A DNA stretch of 64,000 nt from Paenarthrobacter aurescens TC1 (GCA_000014925.1 CP000474.1:2914001-2978000), one strand, 5' to 3'; shown: positions 7,612 to 16,630, counted from the stretch's first letter. A program made the numbers and translations. Notes: generated by a model from the sequence alone, not told the origin.

Positions 7612-10359
7612 GTGAAAATGAAAACTACTTCGATGGACCCGGTCCGCCGCATCCCACTGGCACGTGTAGGCCTGGCGCTTACTATCGCCCTGATCGGAAG
7701 TTCAAGCCTGGGAGCACCTGCATGGGCGCAGACGTCCGGACCGCAACCGGCACCGCAGTCGGAGACCCGGGAACCAACGCCGTCACAGGGTCCGCGACCA
7801 GCCGGAGACGGCTCGGGTTCGGCGCCCTCCGGCAGCGATTTGCCGACCATCGAACCGGTTCCCGGTCAGCAAGAGCCGCCGCCCGCCGTCGAACCTTCAC
7901 CATTAGAGGCGCCGTTGCCAACCTCAACGGCCTCAGGACAACCCGAAGCGCAGCGCGCAACACCCCAGGCAATGCCTGGCAGCGCCAATAACGCCGACGC
8001 CATGAAAGCGGCCATGCGCGCCGCTATTCCGGCCGGTGGCGCAGAAATGGGGCAGCGCTCGCCGAGAGTATTGGCCAAGCAGCAGAAGGCTGCTTCGCAG
8101 CCATCTGGAGCAAAAGCAGTCGGCGGAGCCGTGGACACGGTCTTCCCTATGGCGGCGGACCCGGGGCATTGGCGCCCCACTATCGGCATTGCCGGACAGG
8201 ACGTCAGTGCCCATCAGGGCAACGTCAACTGGCAGAACCAATGGAACCAAGGTTCCCGATGGGCATACGTCAAGGCCTCTGAAGGCAACTACTACCTCAA
8301 TGAGAACTACACACAGCAGTACAACGGCTCCCGGAGCGTAGGCATGGTCCGGGGTGCCTACCACTTCGCAATCCCCAACTGGTCATCAGGTGCTGACCAG
8401 GCCCGATATTTCGTCGCAAACGGTGGTGGGTGGACAGCCGACGGTTACACATTGCCTCCCGTCCTGGACATTGAGTACAACCCCTACGCCGGACGCACCA
8501 TCAACGGGTTCTACTTCGGCAACACGTGCTACGACATGTCCAAAGCCCAGCTCGGACAGTGGGCGGCCGACTTTGGTAACACAGTCAAGGCCCTGACCGG
8601 CCGTTTCCCGGTCATCTACAGCACCACCGACTGGTGGAACACCTGCGTAGGGAACTCCACCTTCGGAAACTACCCGCTGTGGATCGCGTCCTACTGGAAC
8701 AACCCAACCAACTCGCCCGGGGCCATGCCTCTCAGTTGGGGCAATTACACCATGTGGCAGTACAGCAGCATGGGCCCCTTTGAAGGCGACTCGAATATTT
8801 TCAACGGCACTTATGACCAGCTTCGGACATTCGCTAGAGGAGTCCCCCGCCCCTCCAGCCCCTCCATCCGGTCCGGGGCGGACGTGCTCGCTGCCATGCC
8901 CTCCGGACGTCTGGACAATTTCCCGGCAGACGGACAGGGCCGCATCACAGGACCGGTAGGCATTGGTTCCGGTTGGGGAACTGCACAGTCCGTCCACGTC
9001 GTTGACTGGAACCAGGACGGAGTCCAGGACATCCTCGCCCAGTGGCAGGACGGCTCGCTCCAGGTTTTCCGGGGCGCTTCCGGTGGCGGTTTCCTTGCGC
9101 CCATTCTGGTGGGAACGGGGTGGCAGGAGATGTCGCTCACCGCGGGGTGGTGGAACTCCAGGGACGCGTATCCGGGTGTTATCGGCCAGGACGGCAAAGG
9201 AAATCTGTACCGGTACGTGAATGCGGCCGGAGGCGCCCTCGGTGGAGGAGTGCTGATCGGGACCGGATTCGGAGGGCACCAGTTCAACCAACTGGACTTC
9301 GACGGGGACGGCAACCAGGACATCGTCTCCCGGACAAATGACGGCATCATGCGTCTGTACCGCTCCAACGGGGTGGGATCGTTCCTCTCCGAACCGAGCC
9401 GGGTAATCGGAAACGGCTGGTCCGCCATGACGTCGGTGAGCTCATCGGCCGGGTTCAATGGCGCTGGTTCGCAGGGGCTCCAAGCCCGGACCGCCAACGG
9501 TGACCTGTACTACTACCCGGCAGTGTCCGGGTCGTGGGGCAACCGCTTCCTCATCGGAGTGGGATGGAATGATGCGAACGTGATCAGCGGCGCTCCGGTC
9601 AACGTTGAGGCCACGCTCGGCGTAGACGCTCAAGATGTGGTGGCCACGCGTCAAGACGGCAACATGTATCGCTACCCCGGGTCAGGTTCAACCTCCTTGT
9701 TGCCTGCTGAACTTATCGGCACGCAGTGGACCGGGCTGAAGGCCGGCTTCCTCGCCGACTGGAACAACGACGGCACCTTGGACATCCTGGCTCAGTGGAC
9801 CGATGGGCGGCTCAGCATGTATCCGGGATTCAAAGGCCGAGGCTACGGGGCGCCCATCAGCCTCGGTACCGGTTGGAAAGACTGGACGCTCACTGTCGGT
9901 TCGTGGAAGAAGTCCGACGCCCGGCCGAGCATCGTTGGATACGACCCCTCAGGCCGCTTGTTCCACATCAGTAACCCGTCCGGCACGGGATTGGGCGCGC
10001 GTGTTCAGATTGGCGTCGGTTGGGCCGGATTGGCCATCCTCCAGATGGACTTCGACAAGGACACCAACATGGATCTCCTGGCGAAGAATGCCGCCGGCGA
10101 TTTGGTGCTCTACCGGTCAACCGGCAGCGGAACACTGATTCAGGAAGCGCCCGACACCGTAGGTGTCGGTTGGAACGTGATCAACAGCTTCGGAGCCATC
10201 CGTGGATTCGCTGGAGCCGGCTCAAGCGGGATCCTGGCGCGGACGACCGGTGGCGATCTGCGTTATTACCCGGTTGGACAGAATCGAAGCTGGGGCACAC
10301 CCACCAGAATCGGCACCGACTGGGGCGGGCTAAGAATCCTCGCCCCCGCCGCAAGTTAG
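7612..10359 (+). CDS. Secreted GH25 lysozyme with C-terminal FG-GAP repeats
   Basis: A 915-residue exported muramidase. Residues 1-39 form a signal peptide (cleavage after APAWA). A Pro/Ser/Gln-rich linker runs to about residue 130. The GH25 domain follows, with the conserved DVSAHQG (Asp197) and LDIEYNP (Asp286 and Glu288, the DxE pair expected to be catalytic). From about residue 440 to the end are repeated ~45-55-residue units of the form DWNQDGVQDILAQW...GTGW, an FG-GAP/VCBS-type beta-propeller that may bind wall glycan. The start is GTG 7612 after AGGG; ATG 7618 is an alternative. Divergent from tadA and followed by a strong terminator. Cleavage of peptidoglycan beta-1,4 bonds is inferred from the family. 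Confidence 0.92.
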   Translation: MKMKTTSMDPVRRIPLARVGLALTIALIGSSSLGAPAWAQTSGPQPAPQSETREPTPSQGPRPAGDGSGSAPSGSDLPTIEPVPGQQEPPPAVEPSPLEAPLPTSTASGQPEAQRATPQAMPGSANNADAMKAAMRAAIPAGGAEMGQRSPRVLAKQQKAASQPSGAKAVGGAVDTVFPMAADPGHWRPTIGIAGQDVSAHQGNVNWQNQWNQGSRWAYVKASEGNYYLNENYTQQYNGSRSVGMVRGAYHFAIPNWSSGADQARYFVANGGGWTADGYTLPPVLDIEYNPYAGRTINGFYFGNTCYDMSKAQLGQWAADFGNTVKALTGRFPVIYSTTDWWNTCVGNSTFGNYPLWIASYWNNPTNSPGAMPLSWGNYTMWQYSSMGPFEGDSNIFNGTYDQLRTFARGVPRPSSPSIRSGADVLAAMPSGRLDNFPADGQGRITGPVGIGSGWGTAQSVHVVDWNQDGVQDILAQWQDGSLQVFRGASGGGFLAPILVGTGWQEMSLTAGWWNSRDAYPGVIGQDGKGNLYRYVNAAGGALGGGVLIGTGFGGHQFNQLDFDGDGNQDIVSRTNDGIMRLYRSNGVGSFLSEPSRVIGNGWSAMTSVSSSAGFNGAGSQGLQARTANGDLYYYPAVSGSWGNRFLIGVGWNDANVISGAPVNVEATLGVDAQDVVATRQDGNMYRYPGSGSTSLLPAELIGTQWTGLKAGFLADWNNDGTLDILAQWTDGRLSMYPGFKGRGYGAPISLGTGWKDWTLTVGSWKKSDARPSIVGYDPSGRLFHISNPSGTGLGARVQIGVGWAGLAILQMDFDKDTNMDLLAKNAAGDLVLYRSTGSGTLIQEAPDTVGVGWNVINSFGAIRGFAGAGSSGILARTTGGDLRYYPVGQNRSWGTPTRIGTDWGGLRILAPAAS

Positions 10360-10387
10360 ACCAAGCGGGCGCCGGCTCCCGAAAATA

Positions 10388-10426
10388 GGGCCTGCACACT
10401 CTGAAAAGGAGGGTGCGGGCCCTTTT
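10388..10426 (+). terminator. Intrinsic terminator after the GH25 lysozyme gene
   Basis: A 15-bp stem with two non-Watson-Crick positions (GGGCCTGCACACTCT paired with GGAGGGTGCGGGCCC) around a five-base loop, followed by TTTT. It starts 28 bases after the stop codon. Confidence 0.85.
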
Positions 10427-10610
10427 CGTATTCGGCAAAATTACGTAAAGGAAACAAACAATGTTTAGGCCGGAGACAGGTCTAAATCGCGGGATTGCGT
10501 GATCTAATGAAGGTGGTCTCACGTATTGGCTGTTCAGCGCATTCGGGAAACGGGCTTTGTTTGGGGGCAAGCGAAGGTCACCAATGCGCACAATCAAGGA
10601 GTGATCTTTC

Positions 10611-11957
10611 ATGGCGTTTACCGTTTCAACGGCCAAGGTCAGCATTTCGCCGCCCCTGGATGTCAATCCCTATATGGCGGGGTACGGGACCCTCGACGGC
10701 GGCCGGGAGGCTACAAGCAGTGCACCCTACGAATCGCTGTGGGTCAGGGCCATCGTGCTGTGGGAAAATGGCTCACCCAATCTGATCATGAGCGTGGACA
10801 TTCTTGCCCTGCCCCGGTCAATACACCAGCGTGCCCGGGAGCGGATATTGGCGCTGGCGGGATGGTCCAACGGCGACATTCTGATCCAGTCCACGCACAC
10901 GCACAATGGGCCGGCCGTCGTCGACACCCTCCACCCGTTCATGTGCTACGGGTTGTCGGACTTGTCCATGGTGGAGACCTACAGCCAGCACTTGGAGAAC
11001 GACCTCGTGGATGCTGCAAGCGAAGCGCTCAACGCATCGCAGACAGCTGTCACGTTGGATTACAAGGTCACAACGGCCAGCATCGCGTACAACAGGGTGG
11101 GCCTTCCCTACCTTGAGAACACCGTGCCGGTCATTGTGGCGCGCAAGCCAAACGGGAACGCCGCAGCGGTGATATTCAACTACGCATGCCACCCGGTCGC
11201 GGCCGGCATGCGCACACTTTTCGACGGCGATTTTCCCGCCGGAGCCTGTAACTACATCGAAAACACCAACCCCGAATGTTTCGCCTTGTTCCTTCAAGGA
11301 GCAGCCGGAGACCAGAACCCCATGGGAGTGCCCAGCTGGGAGTTGAGGGACGAGTACGCCACTAAGCTCGGCGCTGCTGTTGACGTTGCCATGCAGACAC
11401 CCGGAAGGTCCATCGGCAGCCCCCTCCAGACCAGCTACCAAGAGGTCCAGATCCCCCTGGACATCACTCCCACTGCCGGGAACATGGCAGCTGTCCGCGC
11501 CGCCTACGTGTCACGGCTCCCCAACCTGGACGGCAATCCCGCCTGGTACGGACGCCACGCCCAAGTCATGATCGGTCGAATTGACAGCGGCAGTTACGAA
11601 ACCTCGGTCGCTTGTCCCTTCCAAGTGTGGAAGTTTGGGGGCAGCCCGCAACTGAGGATTGGAATCGTCGGTGGCGAGTTGGTAAGCGGTTACGCCGCAT
11701 ACTTCCGGGCAAGGTTCGGCGGCGCAAACGGAGTGATCGTTGGTGGGTACGGAAACGAGTCGTGCTACTACGTACCCAGTGCGCAGTTCCTGCCGCCTTA
11801 TTCTTCCGGGGGCAGCTATGAGGGAGGCTGGGACCCGGACCATCCGGGGATCGCGGGTGGCTCGATGACCGTTTACGGACACATCGGTCACTTCCGGGGC
11901 GGAACAACGGGCGTAGAAGCCACTGTTATCAACACCCTGAACTCCATGTTCGCCTGA
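10611..11957 (+). CDS. Neutral/alkaline ceramidase-like hydrolase
   Basis: A 448-residue protein whose N-terminal half resembles the neutral/alkaline non-lysosomal ceramidase family, zinc amidases that split ceramide into sphingosine and fatty acid. Supporting motifs: an early AGYG segment, the metal-binding-type HTHNGP (His96 and His98) and NYACHPV (His194), and FLQGAAGDQNP, which aligns with the conserved GxxGDxxPN-like region. It lacks a visible signal peptide and is shorter than full ceramidases (~650-700 residues), so the C-terminal immunoglobulin-like domain is probably missing. The ATG at 10611 follows AAGGAG. It stands alone between two terminators. The true substrate is unknown; other lipid or peptide amidase activity is possible. 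Confidence 0.75.
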   Translation: MAFTVSTAKVSISPPLDVNPYMAGYGTLDGGREATSSAPYESLWVRAIVLWENGSPNLIMSVDILALPRSIHQRARERILALAGWSNGDILIQSTHTHNGPAVVDTLHPFMCYGLSDLSMVETYSQHLENDLVDAASEALNASQTAVTLDYKVTTASIAYNRVGLPYLENTVPVIVARKPNGNAAAVIFNYACHPVAAGMRTLFDGDFPAGACNYIENTNPECFALFLQGAAGDQNPMGVPSWELRDEYATKLGAAVDVAMQTPGRSIGSPLQTSYQEVQIPLDITPTAGNMAAVRAAYVSRLPNLDGNPAWYGRHAQVMIGRIDSGSYETSVACPFQVWKFGGSPQLRIGIVGGELVSGYAAYFRARFGGANGVIVGGYGNESCYYVPSAQFLPPYSSGGSYEGGWDPDHPGIAGGSMTVYGHIGHFRGGTTGVEATVINTLNSMFA

Positions 11958-11964
11958 CAACCAC

Positions 11965-12010
11965 CAAACGTCGAAGGCCTTGGTCTCCGGAGCAAGGCCT
12001 TCGACGTTTG
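11965..12010 (+). terminator. Intrinsic terminator after the ceramidase-like gene
   Basis: A perfect 18-bp stem (CAAACGTCGAAGGCCTTG and its complement) with a ten-base loop begins eight bases after the stop. The tail is TATCACC, not a long T-run, but stem strength and position make it a convincing terminator. Confidence 0.85.
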
Positions 12011-12027
12011 TATCACCATTTTGTAGC

Positions 12028-12039
12028 GGTATCGATACC
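12028..12039. promoter_or_regulatory. Palindrome resembling a LacI-family operator
   Basis: GGTATCGATACC is a perfect 12-bp palindrome with a central CG, the pattern of LacI-family operators. It lies 65 bases upstream of the first lipoprotein gene, in the promoter region of the 12104-16602 operon. No regulator gene of this family is in the window. Confidence 0.4.
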
Positions 12040-12103
12040 CGATTCACGGGCAAATTCATTGACCGGCATGCGGGTTCTGACAACCATGGAGGTGGAGGTC
12101 ATC

Positions 12104-12907
12104 ATGCGAACCCTGTACCCGGCCGCTGCGGCGATGCTACTGCTCATTGCCGGTTGCTCCAGCCCACCGACACCTTCCACCACGGCAACGCCCGTTCCCT
12201 CCGTATCGGCAACTCCTTCAGCATCGGCGACTCCTTCATCATCGGCAACGCCTGCTCCCGAACCGACAGAGCCGGGCAATGGCAGCGGACAAGGCGCCGG
12301 CGCACCTGATGATTCGGGCCGGTTCTCGTACCTCTGTTCAAGCCTTAACGAGGCAGTTCCGGACGTGACGTACACAAGCCTTGCGGAGGTTTGGGCTTCC
12401 ACCGGATATGTCCGTATGGATTCCTGCACTGCGAGCTATGAAGGACCCGCTCCGTTCGAGCCCACCGAAGATGAAGCCCGGATCATCTCCCTAGCTGAGC
12501 CCGGTGTCACACCATCCGAGGGCCTCGACGCCTATTTGACCGCATTGGCACTCTGTACACGCGTCAGCGACGAAGCCGCTTCGGAGCTCTTCGGCCGAAG
12601 CAGCCGTCAAATGCTGCGGGCCGCAAGTGAGCTATGCCCCAGGGCACCGCAGGGGCGAATCATCGAACTCTGGGCGTCGGGGGAAAGAGCCGGGGACGGC
12701 GAGTCTTCGGTGACGAGCGAGGGCCTGGTTCCCGGAAAGTTCCACCTCCGGAAGACCCCGCCGGAAGGCTGCACATGGTCGGTGTCGGCCTCTGACGGCA
12801 GCACGAAGGCCAACGGCGGGGCAGCCGAAGGTCAATCAGGAATAATCCTTGAAGAAAAAGACGTACTAGCTAGTGACAAATGCGGAATTTGGGAGAAGAT
12901 AGAGTAA
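12104..12907 (+). CDS. Lipoprotein of unknown function, first of a paralogous pair
   Basis: A 267-residue predicted lipoprotein. The signal sequence ends in the lipobox LIAGC (Cys18). A low-complexity linker rich in Ser, Ala, Thr and Pro (repeats of SATPSxS) spans about residues 19-60, then a globular domain with six or so cysteines. The ATG at 12104 follows GGAGGTGGAGG; an upstream ATG at 12086 lacks such a site. Its core (SLAEVWASTGY ... CTRVSDEAASELFG ... APQGRIIELWA) aligns with the next protein (SLEEVWANTQY ... CTRNNPPTISTALYG ... APQAAVLTKWL), so the two are diverged tandem duplicates. I do not recognise the family; function unknown. Confidence 0.85.
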   Translation: MRTLYPAAAAMLLLIAGCSSPPTPSTTATPVPSVSATPSASATPSSSATPAPEPTEPGNGSGQGAGAPDDSGRFSYLCSSLNEAVPDVTYTSLAEVWASTGYVRMDSCTASYEGPAPFEPTEDEARIISLAEPGVTPSEGLDAYLTALALCTRVSDEAASELFGRSSRQMLRAASELCPRAPQGRIIELWASGERAGDGESSVTSEGLVPGKFHLRKTPPEGCTWSVSASDGSTKANGGAAEGQSGIILEEKDVLASDKCGIWEKIE

Positions 12908-12985
12908 TGCAGCCGGCAACGGCTGGGGCGAAAATCCAACTGCATGCGGAGCTGGGGAGCATCCGAATGAAGTGGGGATCCCTCG

Positions 12986-13519
12986 GTGGACATGCCAAGA
13001 CGCGCTATCGTCCAGCTTGGCCTAGCCGGTCTCGTTCTTACAGGCTGCTCGGTCAAGGTCGTTGAAAATGTTGAGCCATTCAGGCTGGGCGTGACGAATG
13101 CCGGCGATGCCGACAAACCACGCGTCGAAAGACCCGAACCAGTCAAGCGATATCAATTCGAATGTCGCGGAGCCAATGGAAATCCGCTCATCATTTTGTC
13201 GAGCCTTGAAGAGGTTTGGGCAAACACTCAATACAAGAAATTCGCAGATGTCGTAGTGACATATGTGGGCCTTCAGCCCCAGGTTTTGGCGGCGGAAGAA
13301 AATGCCGCGGTTAATGTCGCTGTTGAAGCGGGCGCCGTTGGAACAAGGAATGACATTTGCCTTGCCATTGTCAAAGCCTGCACCAGAAACAATCCCCCGA
13401 CCATCAGTACGGCGCTCTATGGGCTTGGCGGCGTTCCGATCGTTAAGGGAGCACTCACGCTGGCGCCCATGGCACCGCAGGCCGCAGTCCTGACCAAGTG
13501 GTTGAAGGAAGTGGCGTGA
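12986..13519 (+). CDS. Lipoprotein of unknown function, second of a paralogous pair
   Basis: A 177-residue predicted lipoprotein with lipobox LVLTGC (Cys21 from GTG 12986, Cys19 from ATG 12992; either start is possible, GTG being preceded by GTGGGGA). It lacks the Ser/Ala/Thr/Pro linker of its neighbour. Shared elements with the preceding lipoprotein are the EVWAxTxY motif, an ACTR motif and the APQxxxxxxW C terminus. The last base of its stop is the first base of the next ATG (TGATG), so it is translationally coupled to the large secreted protein, suggesting that they act together at the cell surface. Function unknown. Confidence 0.82.
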   Translation: MDMPRRAIVQLGLAGLVLTGCSVKVVENVEPFRLGVTNAGDADKPRVERPEPVKRYQFECRGANGNPLIILSSLEEVWANTQYKKFADVVVTYVGLQPQVLAAEENAAVNVAVEAGAVGTRNDICLAIVKACTRNNPPTISTALYGLGGVPIVKGALTLAPMAPQAAVLTKWLKEVA

Positions 13520-16500
13520 TGGGACAGCAGATGAGGCGCGACGCCGGATGGCGGCTTCGCGGACAAAAGGTCACCACGGCATTGGCCGCCGTACTTCTGA
13601 CGGTTGCAGGCATGACCGCGGTGGTTTCCAGCACCCCGGCACATGCGGACCAACAGAAACAGATCATTGGTATTGGGCTCACCAAGCCTGCGGGGACTGT
13701 TCTTGACCCCATCGGCCGCATGTGGGTTTCAGATAGCGTGGCCGGTTTCTGCCGCATGTCCGAACCCGTTAACGGAAACGCGGGCACCATCGAGGAAGAC
13801 ACGTGCTTGGGCGGCAGCCTGCCTGGAGCCGGCCCCGGACCGAAAGTCCCCGGGGTCTCCATCGTGCTTGACCCCACCCCCGGCTCCATCGGCAATGGCG
13901 ACGAAACAGTCTTCATTCCGGATTCAGCGGTTGGAAGTTCGCATCTTGTACGGGCCGTGTGGAATCCACCGCTGGACCTCTTCGAGTACAGCAGCACACT
14001 GACGGTCCTCGATGGCGACGTCCGCCCGAACGCCGTTTCTGACGGACCGGATGGCAACATCTATCTGTCATTCGCCAATGCCCGCTCAATCATCAAGATC
14101 GTTGATCCGACCATCATGCACCCAAGCATCGAATCCATTGCGTCGGTCACCACCCGCGCACTGGGCCTGGTGGCGGCGGGCTACGACAGCAACGGATACG
14201 TCAGTGTCTACGTGCTGGAAACCACCGGCCTCCGGGCGTTTTCCGCCCCTGGCAACGGCGAAATGACAGACTACGTGCCATTGACTTCGTACAACGTCGG
14301 CGTCGCGGCGTCGATCTACTACGACTACAACGCCCACGTTATTTACACGGGCACCAGCAGCGGCACCACGGCGGGCACAGACAAGGTCTCACGGCTCGAC
14401 CTCACGAACGGCACCGTAGACAACCAATGGGCCTTGGGATTCAGCAAGATCGGCGGCCTTGGAATGCGGGGCGGTCAACTTCTGGTGCTCGATGATCCCG
14501 GGCAGCTGGCCTCTTCTCCGGGCGAAGGCCGGGGCAGCATCAGCATCCTTGGCGGCGCAGTGGCGAAAATTACTTCCGGCCCCACACTGGCCAGCGGTGC
14601 ACAAGCTCCCAATCCCGAATTCACCAATGACACCACTCCCACGTTCGGCGTCAGCGCGGATCCGGCCGGCAGTGCGTTGGAGTGTTCCATGGGTGGAGCC
14701 TGGGTGAACTGCACCGGCGGCACCTACACGTCAACTGCGTTGACGAACGGGCAGCAGACCTTCTCCGTGAGGCCTGCACCCGGTGGCGTACCGGTTTCAC
14801 GGACATTCACAGTGGACACAGTCGCACCTGCTGCGCCGGTCTTTACAGCTCCAAACAGTGGTCAAGTAGTCAACGGCAAACCGGTTCTGGGCGCCACTTT
14901 TGAGCCAGGAACAACACTCACATGTTCCGTTGACTCCACTGCCGACGCTGCCTTCCAGGCATGTGTACCGGGTGACACATTCACGCTCACCACTGCGGGT
15001 GCCCATACCTTGAGGATCCGAAGCACGGACTCGGCAGGGAACGTCAGCCCTGCTGCTGCGCAGACCGTAACGGCTGATCTGACGGCCCCCCAGGTTGCCA
15101 TCACGGCTCCGGCCAGCGGGGCCACAGTGGGAGCCGGGTACCAGTTCCAGTTCACCTCCGGCTCCTCGGATGTAGCTGGGTTCCGCTGCCGGTTGGGAAC
15201 CGATGCTTTCACCGCTTGCACATCACCGAAGGTCTATGCGGACATCGCCAACGGACCAAACAGGTTTGAAGTAGAGGCCCGGGACTTTGCAGGCAACACC
15301 ACCGTTGCAGGCGTCAACTTCACGGTCTTCATAGCTGACACGACTCCTCCCACAGTGACAGCCAGTCCTGTAGGCGGAACGTACGGTCCTGCAAGCAAAG
15401 TCACGCTGACAGCGAGTGAAGCAGACGCCAAGATCTACTACACAGAGAACGGCACCACTCCCACCACGGCCAGCACGCTCTACACCGGCCCCATCACCAT
15501 GGGAAGCAAAACCCTCAAGTACATAGCAGTCGACGCAGCCAACAATGCCTCGGCACCGCAAACCCAGGTGTACGTGTTGGACAATGTTGCGCCAACGGTG
15601 ACAGCCAGCCCACAGGGTGGAAACCTGACGCTTGGACAAAAGGTCACGCTGACCACGGAATCCGGAGCGAAGATCTACTACACAACGAACAACTCCACAC
15701 CCACGCTGTCCAGCCCCACCGGCACAACAACCGTGACCGTGACGCCAACAGCGACCACCACGGTCAAGTACTTCGCTGTTGATGCGGCAGGCAACCAGTC
15801 TGCGGTGGCATCGCAGACATATACCTTGCCTGCGGCACCGGCCAACACCTGGAAGGACTTCAATTCGGACGCGAAGAATGACGTCCTGGCTCGCGACGCG
15901 GCCGGTACATTGTGGCTCTACCCGGGTAACGGCACCGGCGGATGGCTGGGTAAGGTCAACACCGGGACCTCGTGGAACAACTACAACCTGATCATTCCAA
16001 CGCGGGACTTCAGCGGCGATGGACGCAGTGATGTCCTCGCCAGGGACGCGTCGGGGCAACTGTGGCTCTTCAAGGGAAACGGCGTGGGCGGCTGGCAGCC
16101 TCCTGAAGTTGCCGGTGCCGGCTGGAGCGGATTCACGGCTGTTGTGGCACCCGGCGACTTCAGCGGTGATGGCAAATCCGATGTCCTTGCCAGGGACTCC
16201 TCCGGAATCCTGTGGCTTTACAAGGGCGATGGATTGGGTAAGTTCACCGCTGGTCGGACTCAGGTTGGAGCAGGGTGGAACGTCATGAATGCCATCTTCA
16301 GCACAGGTGACTTCAACGGCGACGGGAAGACCGATGTGTTGGCCCGCGACACAGGGGGCGCCCTGTGGCTCTACCCAGGCAATGGCAGCAGCGGCTGGGG
16401 CAACCGCTCCCAGATCGGAAGCGGATGGAATGGTATGACCGCCTTGCTCGGACCCGGCGATTTCAATGGGAACGGCAAAGCTGATGTCCTCGCCAGGGAC

Positions 16501-16602
16501 GCCAGCGGCAATCTGTGGCTCTACCCAGGCAATGGCTCGGGCGGCTGGCTCGCCTGGGGCCAGGTAGGCAACGGATGGCAAGGATTCACATCGCTCCCCT
16601 GA
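13519..16602 (+). CDS. Large secreted multidomain protein: propeller, Ig-like, CHB_HEX and FG-GAP repeats
   Basis: A 1027-residue exported protein. The signal peptide ends near residue 43 (PAHA). Residues ~45-360 look like an NHL/SMP-30-type beta-propeller (KPAGTVLDPIGRMWVSDS, SDGPDGNIYLSFANA). Residues ~367-610 contain bacterial Ig-like modules, and ~612-775 two chitobiase/hexosaminidase C-terminal-like modules (KIYYTENGTTPT, KIYYTTNNSTPT). The C terminus, ~780-1027, is five FG-GAP units beginning at 15856, 16006, 16156, 16309 and 16459, each with DVLARD...LWLY. No catalytic domain is evident, so I infer adhesion or glycan binding. Start ATG 13519 overlaps the upstream stop and follows GGAAGTGG. 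Third gene of the lipoprotein operon; a strong terminator follows. Confidence 0.85.
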   Translation: MGQQMRRDAGWRLRGQKVTTALAAVLLTVAGMTAVVSSTPAHADQQKQIIGIGLTKPAGTVLDPIGRMWVSDSVAGFCRMSEPVNGNAGTIEEDTCLGGSLPGAGPGPKVPGVSIVLDPTPGSIGNGDETVFIPDSAVGSSHLVRAVWNPPLDLFEYSSTLTVLDGDVRPNAVSDGPDGNIYLSFANARSIIKIVDPTIMHPSIESIASVTTRALGLVAAGYDSNGYVSVYVLETTGLRAFSAPGNGEMTDYVPLTSYNVGVAASIYYDYNAHVIYTGTSSGTTAGTDKVSRLDLTNGTVDNQWALGFSKIGGLGMRGGQLLVLDDPGQLASSPGEGRGSISILGGAVAKITSGPTLASGAQAPNPEFTNDTTPTFGVSADPAGSALECSMGGAWVNCTGGTYTSTALTNGQQTFSVRPAPGGVPVSRTFTVDTVAPAAPVFTAPNSGQVVNGKPVLGATFEPGTTLTCSVDSTADAAFQACVPGDTFTLTTAGAHTLRIRSTDSAGNVSPAAAQTVTADLTAPQVAITAPASGATVGAGYQFQFTSGSSDVAGFRCRLGTDAFTACTSPKVYADIANGPNRFEVEARDFAGNTTVAGVNFTVFIADTTPPTVTASPVGGTYGPASKVTLTASEADAKIYYTENGTTPTTASTLYTGPITMGSKTLKYIAVDAANNASAPQTQVYVLDNVAPTVTASPQGGNLTLGQKVTLTTESGAKIYYTTNNSTPTLSSPTGTTTVTVTPTATTTVKYFAVDAAGNQSAVASQTYTLPAAPANTWKDFNSDAKNDVLARDAAGTLWLYPGNGTGGWLGKVNTGTSWNNYNLIIPTRDFSGDGRSDVLARDASGQLWLFKGNGVGGWQPPEVAGAGWSGFTAVVAPGDFSGDGKSDVLARDSSGILWLYKGDGLGKFTAGRTQVGAGWNVMNAIFSTGDFNGDGKTDVLARDTGGALWLYPGNGSSGWGNRSQIGSGWNGMTALLGPGDFNGNGKADVLARDASGNLWLYPGNGSGGWLAWGQVGNGWQGFTSLP
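15856..16602 (+). repeat. Five tandem ~150-bp repeats encoding FG-GAP units
   Basis: Five units with a period of 150, 150, 153 and 150 bases, each beginning with a codon for Asp in DF(N/S)xxxKxDVLARD and containing LWLY(P/K)GNG or a close variant. Similarity is visible at the DNA level (for example GATGTCCT(C/T)GCCAGGGAC). They are coding repeats of the large secreted protein and a possible site of unit gain or loss by recombination. Confidence 0.9.
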
Positions 16603-16630
16603 TAGGGACCGGACGTAGCTTGCCGTTTTG

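Noticed and set aside
15856..16602. Regularly spaced ~150-bp repeats that could suggest a repeat array such as CRISPR
   Set aside because: The repeats are in frame, imperfect and encode FG-GAP units; there are no short identical repeats with unique spacers and no cas genes.
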